From: Streptomyces halstedii
Lineage (GTDB): Bacteria > Actinomycetota > Actinomycetes > Streptomycetales > Streptomycetaceae
Length of the DNA: 64,000 nucleotides
Assembly (NCBI GenBank): GCA_000720535.1
Contig: JOAZ01000018.1
Coordinates: forward strand, 83,112 to 147,111
Direction of reading: 5' to 3'
Position numbers and translations under genes: made by a program. Positions 44,042-52,785 of the stretch are shown one piece after another; the first letter of the stretch is position 1; each line of letters opens with the position of its first letter. The notes under the pieces were generated by a model. The model was given only the letters and a program-made list of their open reading frames with translations, searched no databases and was not told the DNA's origin.

Positions 44042-44695
44042 GTGGACGTCCTCATGCTCGACCAGCTCCCCGACGCTGCCCGGCTCCTGGCCGCCGGGCA
44101 GATGGTTGCCGTACCCACCTCGCGCTGGTACATGCTGTGTGCCCGCGCCGCCGACCCCGCCGCCACGAACGCGATCTCCCGCGCCAAGCAGCGCCCGAGC
44201 ACCAAGCCGCTGCTGCTCCTGCTCGACTCCCCGGCCACAGCCGAGGCCCTGTTCGACCTGAGCAATGACGCCTGCCTGCTGGTCGACGGTCTGTGGCCGG
44301 GAGACCTCGCGCTGCGCCTTCCGTGGAAGCCGGGCATCGAGACCATCGCGGTGACCGGGTCCCCGGCACTCGTCGGATGTCCGGACGGGTACCTGGGCCG
44401 CCTCGTCGCCCTGGTCGGCGAACCACTGGCCGCCGCCGTGTGCAGCATCTCCACTCCCGCCGCCGGCGAGACGGACCACCCGGCGCTCAGCGCCGCCCAG
44501 GTCACGGCCTTCGACCGGGTCACCGGGGCCGGGATCGCTGCGGTCGTCGACGGCGGGATCTGCCCGCACGGCCGGCACATGACCATCGTCGACTGCCCCG
44601 CGGGCACCGCAGCCCGCCTGGAGCGGGAAGGCACCGTCCACGCCCGCGCTGTCGAAGCCGCCCTCACTCCGGCCGGAGGATCACATGTGGGCTGA
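44042..44695 (+). CDS. YrdC/Sua5-like protein
   Basis: The GTG at 44042 follows AAAGGGAGA. The 217-aa protein matches the Sua5/YrdC fold: AVPTSRWYMLCARAAD, AISRAKQRPSTKPLLLLLDS, and LALRLPWKPG. Sua5/YrdC proteins bind ATP and make threonylcarbamoyl-adenylate for tRNA. Copies in biosynthetic clusters serve as carbamoyl-transfer or carbamoyl-adenylation modules. It starts just after a PhyH gene and overlaps the phosphoketolase-like gene by 11 bp, so a metabolic role is more likely than tRNA modification. Confidence 0.75.
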   Translation: MDVLMLDQLPDAARLLAAGQMVAVPTSRWYMLCARAADPAATNAISRAKQRPSTKPLLLLLDSPATAEALFDLSNDACLLVDGLWPGDLALRLPWKPGIETIAVTGSPALVGCPDGYLGRLVALVGEPLAAAVCSISTPAAGETDHPALSAAQVTAFDRVTGAGIAAVVDGGICPHGRHMTIVDCPAGTAARLEREGTVHARAVEAALTPAGGSHVG

Positions 44696-46802
44696 CCTCG
44701 CCCGCCGTTCGAACCGCCTGGTGCCCGACGTGTCAGTGGCCGCCGTCGCCGACGCCCTCGACTACCTCTGTCTCGCCCAGCTCTACCTACGCGACAACCC
44801 GCTCCTAGCCCGGCCCCTGGCCCCGGCCGACATCAAACCGCGACCGGCCGGCCACTGGGGGGTGTGCCCGCCCGTCAACCGGATGCTCGCCACCCTGGGC
44901 CCGCTCCAGGCGGCCGTCCCCGATGGCTACGAGCTGCACGTCCTGCACGGCGCCGGTCACGCCGGTCCCTCCGCCCTCGCCCACGCCTACCTCACCGGCC
45001 GGCTCGGCCGCGTCCATCCCGATCTGTCCCAAGGCGAGGCCGGGCTAGGCGAACTCGTCGCGGGCTTCCCCCGGGCCGACATCGGTGGGGAGATCACCCC
45101 GATGATCCCCGGCCACCTGCACACCGGAGGTCAGCTCGGGCCCGCCCTCGCGATCGGGCAGGGCACCGTCCTCGACGCCGCCCACCGGCTGTCGGTGGTC
45201 CTGATCGGCGACGGAGAGTGCGAGACCGGAACGACCGCCGCCTCCTGGCTCGCCACCCGCGCCCTGCACGGTACGGGCGACCACGGCACCGTCCTTCCCG
45301 TCGTCCTGCTCAACAGGATGCGCATGGGCGGGCCGAGTCTACTGTCCACCCTGAGCCGCACCGAACTCACCGCCTATTTCACCGGCCTCGGCCACCGGCC
45401 CGTCTACAGCGACGGCCTCGACATCGGCCAGCTCCGCCAGGCAGTGACCGAAGCCCTCGGCGCTGCCCAGCCCCTGGGCATTCCAGGGCCCTCCAGCGTC
45501 CTTGTGCTCACCCTGGTCAAGGGCCACGGCGCCCCCGCCCACCTCGCCGGTACCCAGGCGGTCCACAAGACGCCGCTGCGCGACCCGGCCGAAGTGCCCG
45601 CCGAGTTCGACGCGCTCGCCGACTGGCTGGCCTCCTACCAGCCCGCCCAGCTCCTGACCCCCAGCGGTCGGCCCCGGCCGCACCTACTGCCCGCGCTCCC
45701 CCTACCCCGGCCCGAACCCGCCGGCGTCCCGGCGCCGCGCGGGTGCGTCGCCGCCTCCACCCAGGTCGCCGCCCAGGCCGCCGGGCGCCCGTTCGCGCAG
45801 GTAGTCCCCGAGGTACTGCGAGCCCGCGCCGAGCAGGGAGCGTTCCGCTTGTTCAGCCCCGACGAGCTGGCCTCCAACCGCCTCGACCTCACCGACGAAC
45901 ACGGACGCCCGGCGCCGTGGGCGGTGGAAGTCCTCAGCGAGGAGCTGTGCCACGCCTGGGCCCAGGGCTACACGGAGACCGGCCGGCACGCGCTCGTCGC
46001 CACCTACGAGGCGTTCGCGCCAATCACCCTCAGCCTCATCCAGCAGCAGCTCAAGCACCGGGCGGTGCGCCAGCACGCCGGGCTCGCCCCGCTGCCCAGC
46101 CTGGTCTACTTCCTGACCAGCCTGGGCTGGCACAACACCCTCACCCACCAGAACCCCAGCCTCACCACGGCACTTCTGGCCAGCGGCGACCCCACGCTCC
46201 ACGTCCTCACCCCCGCCGACCCCGCGCGTACCGCCGCCGGCCTCACCTTCGCCCTGCGCAAGCTCGACCGGTGCACGATCGTCGTCGCCGGCAAGCACAC
46301 TGCCGTCCAGCACCCGCTGGAGACCGTCGAAGAGGAATTGCGGCACGGGATCGCGATCTGGCCTCACCTGACCCACCCCGGCGGCGGCGAGCCCGACCTG
46401 ATCCTCGCCTCCGCCGGCGACCTGCCCGCCGAGGCCCTGACCACCCTCGCCCGGCGACTGCGCGCCGACCGCCCCGGCCTGCGCCTTCGGTACGTCCATG
46501 TCCACGACCTCACGGCCCTAGCCGAAGACGGCACCCGCCCCCTGGCCCTCGCCCCGGACGCGTTCGCCCTGCATTTCGGCACCCGAGCGCCGATCGTCCT
46601 GGCCACCAGCGGGCACTCCGCCGACATCCACGTTCTCCTCGGCCGCCGCCACCCCGGCCCCCGGCTCACCGTCCTCGGCTACCGCGACCCCGGCCGTCCC
46701 GTCTCCCAGGAACACCTCCGCCGACTCTGCGGCCTCGACGACGCCGGCCTGTGGCAGCTCTCCACCACCCTCGCCGACACCCTGAAGGAGATACCGGTAT
46801 GA
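44685..46802 (+). CDS. Phosphoketolase-family thiamine-diphosphate enzyme
   Basis: This 705-aa protein begins at ATG 44685, after GGAGG inside the upstream gene. The N-terminal half matches phosphoketolases: HWGVCPPVNRMLATL, LHGAGHAGPSALAHAYLTG, ITPMIPGHLHTGGQLGPALA, and the thiamine-diphosphate motif GDGECETGTTAASW. The rest follows the phosphoketolase middle and C-terminal domains but at about 700 aa is shorter than the usual 780-820. Classical enzymes cleave xylulose 5-phosphate to acetyl phosphate. In a biosynthetic cluster it may act on another ketose or supply a two-carbon unit. The stop overlaps the next start. Confidence 0.88.
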   Translation: MWADLARRSNRLVPDVSVAAVADALDYLCLAQLYLRDNPLLARPLAPADIKPRPAGHWGVCPPVNRMLATLGPLQAAVPDGYELHVLHGAGHAGPSALAHAYLTGRLGRVHPDLSQGEAGLGELVAGFPRADIGGEITPMIPGHLHTGGQLGPALAIGQGTVLDAAHRLSVVLIGDGECETGTTAASWLATRALHGTGDHGTVLPVVLLNRMRMGGPSLLSTLSRTELTAYFTGLGHRPVYSDGLDIGQLRQAVTEALGAAQPLGIPGPSSVLVLTLVKGHGAPAHLAGTQAVHKTPLRDPAEVPAEFDALADWLASYQPAQLLTPSGRPRPHLLPALPLPRPEPAGVPAPRGCVAASTQVAAQAAGRPFAQVVPEVLRARAEQGAFRLFSPDELASNRLDLTDEHGRPAPWAVEVLSEELCHAWAQGYTETGRHALVATYEAFAPITLSLIQQQLKHRAVRQHAGLAPLPSLVYFLTSLGWHNTLTHQNPSLTTALLASGDPTLHVLTPADPARTAAGLTFALRKLDRCTIVVAGKHTAVQHPLETVEEELRHGIAIWPHLTHPGGGEPDLILASAGDLPAEALTTLARRLRADRPGLRLRYVHVHDLTALAEDGTRPLALAPDAFALHFGTRAPIVLATSGHSADIHVLLGRRHPGPRLTVLGYRDPGRPVSQEHLRRLCGLDDAGLWQLSTTLADTLKEIPV

Positions 46803-47677
46803 GCACCCCGCTCCCGCCTGTCGCCCCGGACGCCGACACCACCGACGCCTTCGAGCGCGACGGGTACGCGATCATCCGCAATGCGATTACCCCGGATCTA
46901 CGCGACCGGCTCCTGACCGCAGCCGAGAAGCTGCTGACCAGCGACATCACCCAGGGCCGTGACCAAGGAGGGGACGGCAAGCGCGGATTCCGCGGATGCC
47001 TCAACCTGGACCCCGCCTTCCTCCCGCTCCTCGCCAACCCGAACGTCCTGCCCACTGTTGTCCAGCTCCTCAGTCCGAACATCCACCTGCTGTCCGCCCA
47101 CCTCATCGCCCTGCCCAGCGGCCCGCCCCGCACCATCCGCATCCCCGAGCGCCACGGCTGGCACCGCGACATGTACGGCGTCACCGCGGACCTCGGCTTC
47201 CCGAGCACCCCCCGGATGGCAATCAAGGCCGCCCACTACCTCACCCCCATCACCCCTGACTGCGGCCTGACCATGTTCCTTCCCGGCAGCCACCGCCTCA
47301 CCGAAGAGCCCGTCGTCCCCGCCGGCGCCATCGACCCGCCCGGCGCCATCACCCCCGACATCACCGGCACCGACGCGGTCCTCTTCGAGAACCGGACCTG
47401 GCACACCGGAGGGATCAACCTCTCCGGTCTGCCCCGCATCGCTCTGATGCTCCAGTACGGATACCGCTGGCTCCACCCCGTCGACGACCCCGCGACCGAC
47501 CTCCGGAAGGACCCTGCCCTCGCCCCGATCGAGCAGCAGCTCCTGGGCCTGCCCGACCGCCACCTGGACGGATCTCTTGCCAAGGGCAGGGGAGCCGCCC
47601 CCATCCGCTCCTGGTGGGAGAGCGCGCCATGGACTCCCAGGTCGGCCCAGCGCTGCTATGTCGAGCGTTCGAGGTAA
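46799..47677 (+). CDS. Second PhyH-family oxygenase
   Basis: The ATG at 46799 overlaps the phosphoketolase stop (ATGA). The 292-aa protein has DAFERDGYAIIRNAI near the start, HxD in HGWHRDMYGV, CGLTMFLPGSHRL and the distal His-Arg segment ENRTWHTGGINLSGLPRIAL. This is the classic PhyH organisation of Fe(II)/2-oxoglutarate hydroxylases. It shows only distant similarity to the PhyH at 43256. It is the last gene of the small-molecule run. Confidence 0.88.
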   Translation: MSTPLPPVAPDADTTDAFERDGYAIIRNAITPDLRDRLLTAAEKLLTSDITQGRDQGGDGKRGFRGCLNLDPAFLPLLANPNVLPTVVQLLSPNIHLLSAHLIALPSGPPRTIRIPERHGWHRDMYGVTADLGFPSTPRMAIKAAHYLTPITPDCGLTMFLPGSHRLTEEPVVPAGAIDPPGAITPDITGTDAVLFENRTWHTGGINLSGLPRIALMLQYGYRWLHPVDDPATDLRKDPALAPIEQQLLGLPDRHLDGSLAKGRGAAPIRSWWESAPWTPRSAQRCYVERSR

Positions 47678-47750
47678 TAATCTGCGTCGACCTCTCCGAT
47701 CCCCTTTGCGGGGCACGCCCTTCGACGTCACCCGTCTACGGCACGCGTGT

Positions 47751-47794
47751 CCTCTGACAGGTGATCTTGCCCGATTGACAGGTGAGTGTGACCG
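47751..47794 (+). repeat. Left complex inverted repeat of the HEAT cassette
   Basis: It begins CCTCTGACAGGTGATCTTGC and continues with a second subunit, TTGACAGGTGAGTGTGACC. The first 35 positions pair with the complement of 48573-48607 with two mismatches. Confidence 0.7.
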
Positions 47795-47818
47795 CCGGTT
47801 TGTCTCCCTGGCGGTTCT

Positions 47819-48436
47819 CTACAAGGGCGAGTAGGTCCGGTACTTCCCCTGCAGGGAGGAAGCCGCCGCGTCGGCCACGTCAGCGCGGGGACCGGCTGCG
47901 CATCCCCGGAGGAACTCCGTGACGCGGGGGCCCGGCCATCCTGCCGCGGCGGCAGCGGCCCAGAAGCGGAGGCCGTCGTGGGCGTCCAGAGGATCGAGGA
48001 AGTCGAGGACGTGGTCGATCGTGGCCGCGTCCAGGACGAGTCGCTGCATGGCGACGGCGCGCAGGGCGCCGTCTGCGAGCATCGGGGTGCCGGCCTCCAG
48101 GCACCAGCGCAGGGAGCGGGCCGCTTCGTCCGGTGTGCTCAACCGGACGACGGTGTCGCCGAGCGCCGTGTACACCATGGTCGCCTCGAAGGGCCGCTGG
48201 GCGAGTTCCCGGATCAGTCCGAGGGCGGGCCGGTGGCCGCACGCCCCAAGGGCCATGACCAGCTGGTACTGGGTCTCCCACGTGCGGATGTCGCTGACCT
48301 CCCACCGGAGTGCCTCCAGCAGCGACGGGCCCGCGGCGGGATCGGCAAGCCGCCGCAGGCGCAGGGCAGCGGAACGCCGCTTGGGTGAAAGCCGATGGCC
48401 GAGCTGCCCCACGGCTTCGTCCAAGGTCAGTGCCAT
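47819..48436 (-). CDS. HEAT-repeat-like protein
   Basis: From ATG 48436 (MALTLDEAVGQLGHRL) the product is 205 aa. It is composed of helical repeats: SPKRRSAALRLRRLADPAAG, SLLEALRWEVSD, ETQYQLVMALGACGHRPALG and later LADGALRAVAMQRLVLDA. This matches the HEAT/armadillo type used for protein scaffolding. There is no catalytic motif. It is the sole gene between the inverted repeats and is transcribed opposite to the genes on either side, as expected of an inserted unit. Confidence 0.75.
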   Translation of the reverse strand: MALTLDEAVGQLGHRLSPKRRSAALRLRRLADPAAGPSLLEALRWEVSDIRTWETQYQLVMALGACGHRPALGLIRELAQRPFEATMVYTALGDTVVRLSTPDEAARSLRWCLEAGTPMLADGALRAVAMQRLVLDAATIDHVLDFLDPLDAHDGLRFWAAAAAAGWPGPRVTEFLRGCAAGPRADVADAAASSLQGKYRTYSPL

Positions 48437-48564
48437 CTTGAATCCCGTCCGGTCGATTCCGTGCCTGCGAAGCCTAGGCGTTCGCGCCGACAGGGCGGTT
48501 CGCGGTTTCACAGCGCCGAGCGGCCCTGCCACCGGTCAAGATCGCGTGGCAGAAACCCCCCGTC

Positions 48565-48607
48565 CGTCAAGATCACCTGTCAATCGGTCAAGGTCACCTG
48601 TCAGAGG
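48565..48607 (-). repeat. Right complex inverted repeat of the HEAT cassette
   Basis: It ends in GGTCAAGGTCACCTGTCAG then AGG and contains a first subunit, GTCAAGATCACCTGTCAATC. The two subunits are direct repeats about 20 bp apart, and the whole inverts onto 47751-47793. Confidence 0.7.
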
Positions 48608-48662
48608 TCAACGCGCGCCTTCGCCTCCAACAGCCGCGCCACCACCCCGTAAACTCGAACAC

Positions 48663-48995
48663 GTGTCCGAAGATACCTCGCGCCTCGACCTGCTCCGCTT
48701 CCTGGAACGCATCCAGGAGCGGGACCTCGCACGCACCCGCCAATGGATCATCGAGGAACAGCAGCGCTTGGCCGAGATCGCCGCCCGCCAGCCACCGCCC
48801 CCGCCGCCGGACTGGCTCGTCGAGCAGGGCATCGGTGTGGGCAGACCGATCGTGGCCGTACACCAAGGCGGGTGTCGCATGGCCGGGAAGCGCACCGCAC
48901 CCATCCCCCGTGGTGAGGCGCTGCGCCTGCTCGGCGAGGACACCGGGCGGGCGTGTCAGCAATGTCGGCCGGACACGGAGCTCGGGGTGCTGTGA
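48663..48995 (+). CDS. DUF6233-family small protein
   Basis: The GTG at 48663 starts a 110-aa protein: an N-terminal helix (LDLLRFLERIQERDLARTRQ, then WIIEEQQRLAEI), a Pro stretch, PDWLVEQGIG, and a Cys-containing end (HQGGCRMAGKR, CQQCRPDTELGVL). This is the DUF6233 pattern, specific to Streptomyces and often in multiple copies near mobile elements. Its function is not known. The three Cys may bind zinc. Confidence 0.75.
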   Translation: MSEDTSRLDLLRFLERIQERDLARTRQWIIEEQQRLAEIAARQPPPPPPDWLVEQGIGVGRPIVAVHQGGCRMAGKRTAPIPRGEALRLLGEDTGRACQQCRPDTELGVL

Positions 48996-49021
48996 CTGCG
49001 AGCCCGGTGCACGCTGGGGGG

Positions 49022-49237
49022 ATGGAGCAGCACCCGCCGATCGTCGTGCACCGGCCGTCGCCCACGGGCGGGCGGCGGGTGACCGCGCGCGGGCAAATCC
49101 TCGGCCTTGCACACTCGGACCACGATTTGGTGGTCTTCCTCGCCGATGCCGGGCTCCAGGACCCGGACATGCTGCTCGATAACCCGGCCTGGGTGGAGTG
49201 GCGGGGCGGTCGGGCTCACGAGTGGGGCGCGGCATGA
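49022..49237 (+). CDS. Small hypothetical protein
   Basis: This 71-aa protein starts at ATG 49022 after GGGGGG and reads MEQHPPIVVHRPSPTGGRRV then TARGQILGLAHSDHDLVVFL. It is compact and beta-rich, with no motif I recognise. It begins 26 bp after the DUF6233 stop, so the two are probably co-transcribed, a pairing that seems familiar in Streptomyces. The IS1380 element is inserted immediately downstream. Confidence 0.65.
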   Translation: MEQHPPIVVHRPSPTGGRRVTARGQILGLAHSDHDLVVFLADAGLQDPDMLLDNPAWVEWRGGRAHEWGAA

Positions 49238-49298
49238 CGCCCTTCCCTAACCTCGCGCTTTCACGGAGTGGGCTGTCTAAGTGGCGATCAGGACAGCA

Positions 49299-49369
49299 GA
49301 AAGTGCCTCTGACCAGCGAGAATGAGGATTGTCTAGGCCCTTGTTCCCGCCCCCGTCGGAGGCACTTTC
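49299..49369 (+). promoter_or_regulatory. Leader hairpin covering the transposase ribosome binding region
   Basis: GAAAGTGCCTCTGAC (49299-49313) pairs with GTCGGAGGCACTTTC (49355-49369) with one mismatch. The right arm ends 3 bases before the transposase ATG and includes GGAGG. Folding of a read-through transcript would hide the start, a known safeguard in IS elements. Confidence 0.6.
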
Positions 49370-49372
49370 CAG

Positions 49373-50749
49373 GTGAAGAAGCGTATCGGGTCGTACCCGC
49401 GTGTCCGCGCTGAGGGCGGCGGTCGCGGGGTGGTCTCGCAGGCGGGGGCCGTGCTGCTGGTGGAGACGGTCCGCAAGTCCGGTCTGGACCAGGCGATATC
49501 GACGGCACTGGCGCCCTGGCGGAAGTCTCGGACGGTGCACGATCCCGGCAAGACGGTGCTGGATCTCGCGCTCGCGGTCGCGCTCGGCGGCGACTGCCTC
49601 GCCGATACCGCCATGCTGCGGGCCGAGCCCGGCGTGTTCGGGCCGGTGGCCTCAGATCCGACGGTCTCCCGGCTGATCGGCACCCTCGCCGCCGGCCAGA
49701 ACCGTGCGCTGACCGCGATCCGCCGGGCCCGCGCTCACGTCCGCGAACACGTCTGGCAGTTGGCCGGCGACAAGGCGCCGGACGCCGACGGGCAGGTGAC
49801 CGTGGACCTGGACGGTGTCCTGGTGATCTCCCACTCCGACAAGCAGGACGCGGCCGCCACCTGGAAGAAGACCTACGGGCACCACCCGCTGATGGCATTC
49901 GTCGACCACGGCACCGGCGGGTCCGGCGAGCCGGTGGCCGCTGTCCTGCGGCCCGGAAACGCAGGCAGTAACACCGCCACCGACCACATCACCACTACTC
50001 AACTGGCCCTGGCCCAGCTACCGAAGACCTACCGGCGAGGCCGGCGGACACTCATCCGCACCGACTCCGGCGGCGGTACCCACGAGTTCGTGGCCTGGCT
50101 TGCCCAGCGCGGCCGGTGGCTTTCGTACTCGGTCGGCATGACCATCACCGACGCCATCCACCAAGCAGTACTGAAGGTCCCGGCCCCGGCCTGGACGCCG
50201 GCCGTCGAGCCCGGCGGCGACATCCGTGACGGCGCCTGGGTCGCCGAGATCGCCGGTGACGTGCTGAACGGCTGGCCGAAGGGGATGCGGCTGATCGTAC
50301 GGAAGGAACGGCCACACCCCGGAGCCCAGTTGCGGATCACCGACGCCGACGGCCTGCGGATCACCTGCTTCGCCACCAACACGGCGAACCTTTCGATCGC
50401 CGCACTCGAACTGCGGCACCGCCAACGCGCGCGGGCCGAGGACCGCATCCGGGCCGCCCGCGCCACCGGACTGCGCAACCTGCCCCTGCACGACACCGCG
50501 CAGAACCAGATCTGGCTGGAGCTCGTTCAGATCGCCCTCGACCTGCTCGCATGGATGTCCATGCTCGCCCTGACCGGCGAAACCCGCAGGTGGGAACCCC
50601 GCCGCCTGAGGCTCCGCCTCTTCTCCGCCGCCGCGCAGATCGTCACGACCGCCCGCCGCCGGCACCTGAGGTTCGCACGCCACTGGCCCTGGACCGACGT
50701 GATCACCAAAGCCCTGGCACGGCTCGCCGCCCTCCCGAACCCCGGCTGA
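49373..50749 (+). CDS. IS1380-family transposase
   Basis: This 458-aa DDE transposase has the IS1380 N-terminus (MKKRIGSYPRVRAEGGGRGV), first Asp in VTVDLDGVLVIS, second Asp in LIRTDSGGGTHEF and the insertion domain characteristic of the family. The terminal Glu lies in the C-terminal helical half. The reading frame is intact and the element has both ends, so it may still be active. Confidence 0.92.
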   Translation: MKKRIGSYPRVRAEGGGRGVVSQAGAVLLVETVRKSGLDQAISTALAPWRKSRTVHDPGKTVLDLALAVALGGDCLADTAMLRAEPGVFGPVASDPTVSRLIGTLAAGQNRALTAIRRARAHVREHVWQLAGDKAPDADGQVTVDLDGVLVISHSDKQDAAATWKKTYGHHPLMAFVDHGTGGSGEPVAAVLRPGNAGSNTATDHITTTQLALAQLPKTYRRGRRTLIRTDSGGGTHEFVAWLAQRGRWLSYSVGMTITDAIHQAVLKVPAPAWTPAVEPGGDIRDGAWVAEIAGDVLNGWPKGMRLIVRKERPHPGAQLRITDADGLRITCFATNTANLSIAALELRHRQRARAEDRIRAARATGLRNLPLHDTAQNQIWLELVQIALDLLAWMSMLALTGETRRWEPRRLRLRLFSAAAQIVTTARRRHLRFARHWPWTDVITKALARLAALPNPG

Positions 50750-51197
50750 CCAGCCTTTTCCCGTTCCTGCGAGCAGCACTACACCGACCGGAGCCGTGGA
50801 ACCCGGCGCCCACCCGACGCGACAGTCGGGCCATCGGCCTGGACGCCAGCACCCCGAACAACCGAATCAGCCCGCCGAAGAAACGACGGACCGTCACGAA
50901 AGATCGAGGCTAAGCGCCGAGTGCGCCACGTCTACCTGACCGACACCAAGATCACCGAACCGGTACCCCGAAAGCAATCATCGCGAAGCCTGGGACGCGG
51001 ACGGGCCTTCCCGGTCACAGCGTCAGCGGCCCGGCGCTGCCGAATGCAGCGAAAAGCTCGCGACATCGGGATGCCGTACATCCAGGGGCCTGGGCAAGAC
51101 GATCACTCTTTTGCGGGTTAAGCAGGGCGGGGAGGCCATCCGTCCGAGCGCGGTGCCGCTACACATAATGCCACCCGGTGATCATCCCGTACATTAT

Positions 51198-52133
51198 ATG
51201 AACATGGAGAGAGCGCACCGAACCCCCATAGGGGAAATAGCTGAGAAGCTGTATCAGCAGCCGGCGGCGGCTGACTACGAGAAGGCCCCGATCCTACTGG
51301 AAGAGCCGTCCAGCACCCCGTTGTCGGCCGAGAATCGCGCCAGTCGGGTTCGGGCAGCACTGAACGCCATCGAAGATCGACTGGGCCCTGCCACCCAATA
51401 CGGGGGCAGCGGCAGAGGCCCCAGTGTCCGCTGGAAGTCTGCGAACGGAACTCTCGTTTTGGATCAAGGTTCGGGCGGGCTGCAACTCTCCATCCACATA
51501 AGCGACGAACTTGACCGCCGAGAGGTCACGATCTTCCGCCAGGGAGTGGGCACATCCCCCCACCAGGTAGCGACATACGATGATCTCCCTTACCTGTGGC
51601 AGCTGAACCGCACCGAATCGGGCGCAGCCGAAATTTCGGCTGCGCAGACCCCTCCCGCATCCGACTGGCCGCTGCTGGAGCAATCCGTGAGATCGCTACT
51701 GGCGGCCCTGTCAGATCAGCTGCCGGCCCAGCTCGGCGCGGCCGGGGTGGGGTTCAACTTCGTCAATCACGCCGATGGAGACCGCACCCTCGGCGTCTTG
51801 TGCAGCCCAGATGACGAGCTGATGGCCCTCCTCGACACAACCGACTCGCCGGACCAAGGGAGCCCAGGTCACGCCGAGTACGAGAGTGGCATGCTGAGTC
51901 GCGGCTGGCACTCCTGGATCCCAGTGGCCCGGTGGTGGGAGGCGAGCTTTCCTCTCGGGGTTGAGGGCGCCTCGGCGTTGGCCGCGCTCGTCGTCGGCGA
52001 GCTGCGGCACCGCAGTGCTGGCCCTATCGATCTCGGCTTGTCGGATCTCAGCGTGAACGAGGTCCTGGACGCGGGCGGCCTGGGTCCGGAACTTGGTCAG
52101 CTATTTTTGCCAGGTCTGGGCATCAACTACTGA
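51198..52133 (+). CDS. Hypothetical protein, unrecognised
   Basis: This is a roughly 311-aa protein starting at ATG 51198 or 51204 with no good ribosome binding site. It contains IRVRAALNAIEDRLG-like and SVRWKSANGTLVLDQGSGGL segments and a C-terminal WHSWIPVARWWEASFPLGVE. No signal peptide or membrane helix. It may be an immunity- or SMI1-type protein by general look, but I cannot show this. It lies between the IS1380 element and a 650-bp non-coding stretch. Confidence 0.6.
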   Translation: MNMERAHRTPIGEIAEKLYQQPAAADYEKAPILLEEPSSTPLSAENRASRVRAALNAIEDRLGPATQYGGSGRGPSVRWKSANGTLVLDQGSGGLQLSIHISDELDRREVTIFRQGVGTSPHQVATYDDLPYLWQLNRTESGAAEISAAQTPPASDWPLLEQSVRSLLAALSDQLPAQLGAAGVGFNFVNHADGDRTLGVLCSPDDELMALLDTTDSPDQGSPGHAEYESGMLSRGWHSWIPVARWWEASFPLGVEGASALAALVVGELRHRSAGPIDLGLSDLSVNEVLDAGGLGPELGQLFLPGLGINY

Positions 52134-52785
52134 GCAGCAGCCCGGGGGCCGTCGCATTCGTTCGGGAGGTGACGGCAGGTCAACCAATGGGCTCCGAGGC
52201 GCGTTTGAATGGATGTGCGGGTCGATACCCGGCATCACACTCCGGCCGGCCGCTCCTTAGCTCGGTGATGCACTGTCAGGTTCATTAGCAGCCAAGGAGC
52301 TTCGTTTACTCGTAACTGCGGCACCACTCAAACCGTAGAGATAGAGGGCACCTTACGATTACGACCTGAGTAAGCCTTCAGTGTGAGCCTATAGGGAGTC
52401 GCAGGTCCTGAATCCATGAAGCTCAGGAACGAAACTCACCAACCAGACCATTCGGTCACGGCGCTCCCCGAGTTCTGAAACTCTGTGATTCACGCCACAT
52501 GAAAGCAACTCGGACCTGGCGATCTCCCCCCGTAGGCGAGATCACCGCGGGGCACGCGGTGACCTAAATCCCCCGCTACCAATCAGAGTTAGGCGCACGC
52601 AGTGATCCCTCGCCATGTCCGGGTAAATCTATGTCGAGGCATGCACCCGACAAACGGACGCCTAGCAGCCCGCTTAAGGTCATCGCACGGGGAGGCCCGT
52701 CTTCCCGATGACTCGCCTCTCGCTCGCAGCAAGGTGCCCCTCGCGCCGGACTGCGTGGCGAAAGGCCACCCAGGAAGGGGCTGTA
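52134..52785. other. Intergenic stretch with low GC content
   Basis: No coding frame is supported over about 650 bp, which is more AT-rich than average. It holds one strong hairpin (52545-52563) and otherwise nothing that I can identify. Promoter sequence for the ImmA-like gene at 52786 is probably in the last 100 bp. Confidence 0.45.
52545..52563 (+). terminator. Hairpin, possible terminator of the orphan gene
   Basis: TCACCGC and GCGGTGA form a 7-bp perfect stem around a short GC-rich loop. It stands 410 bp after the gene at 51198 and is not followed by a U-tract, so a regulatory role is equally possible. The coordinates are approximate by one or two bases. Confidence 0.4.

Larger units (their letters stand above)
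47751..48607. mobile_element. Candidate insertion cassette: complex inverted repeats around one HEAT gene
   Basis: The two ends carry inverted repeats of about 35 bp (33 of 35 positions match) built of two tandem subunits with the core TGACAGGTGATCTTG. The left end is 47751-47794 and the right end 48565-48607. A third, degenerate subunit lies at 48534-48552. Only the HEAT-repeat gene lies between them. No transposase is present. Repeated subunits in the ends recall IS21-like elements, so this may be a non-autonomous cassette mobilised in trans. Exact target duplication was not found. Confidence 0.6.
49248..50912 (+). mobile_element. IS1380-family insertion sequence
   Basis: The element is delimited by imperfect inverted repeats TAACCTCGCGCTTTC (49248-49262) and the complement of TAGCCTCGATCTTTC (50898-50912), 12 of 15 identical. 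The 1.67 kb length is usual for IS1380. A single transposase gene fills it. A matching 4-bp target duplication was not found, so either the ends are off by a few bases or a rearrangement followed insertion. Confidence 0.75.

Noticed and set aside
44864-46798. Long upstream extension of the second PhyH frame across the phosphoketolase gene
   Set aside because: Pro/Arg-rich out-of-frame translation. The real start is ATG 46799 overlapping the previous stop.
49240-50920. A 4-bp target duplication for the IS1380 copy
   Set aside because: The bases beside the inferred ends (TCCC and AGCG) do not match. I report the ends but not a duplication.
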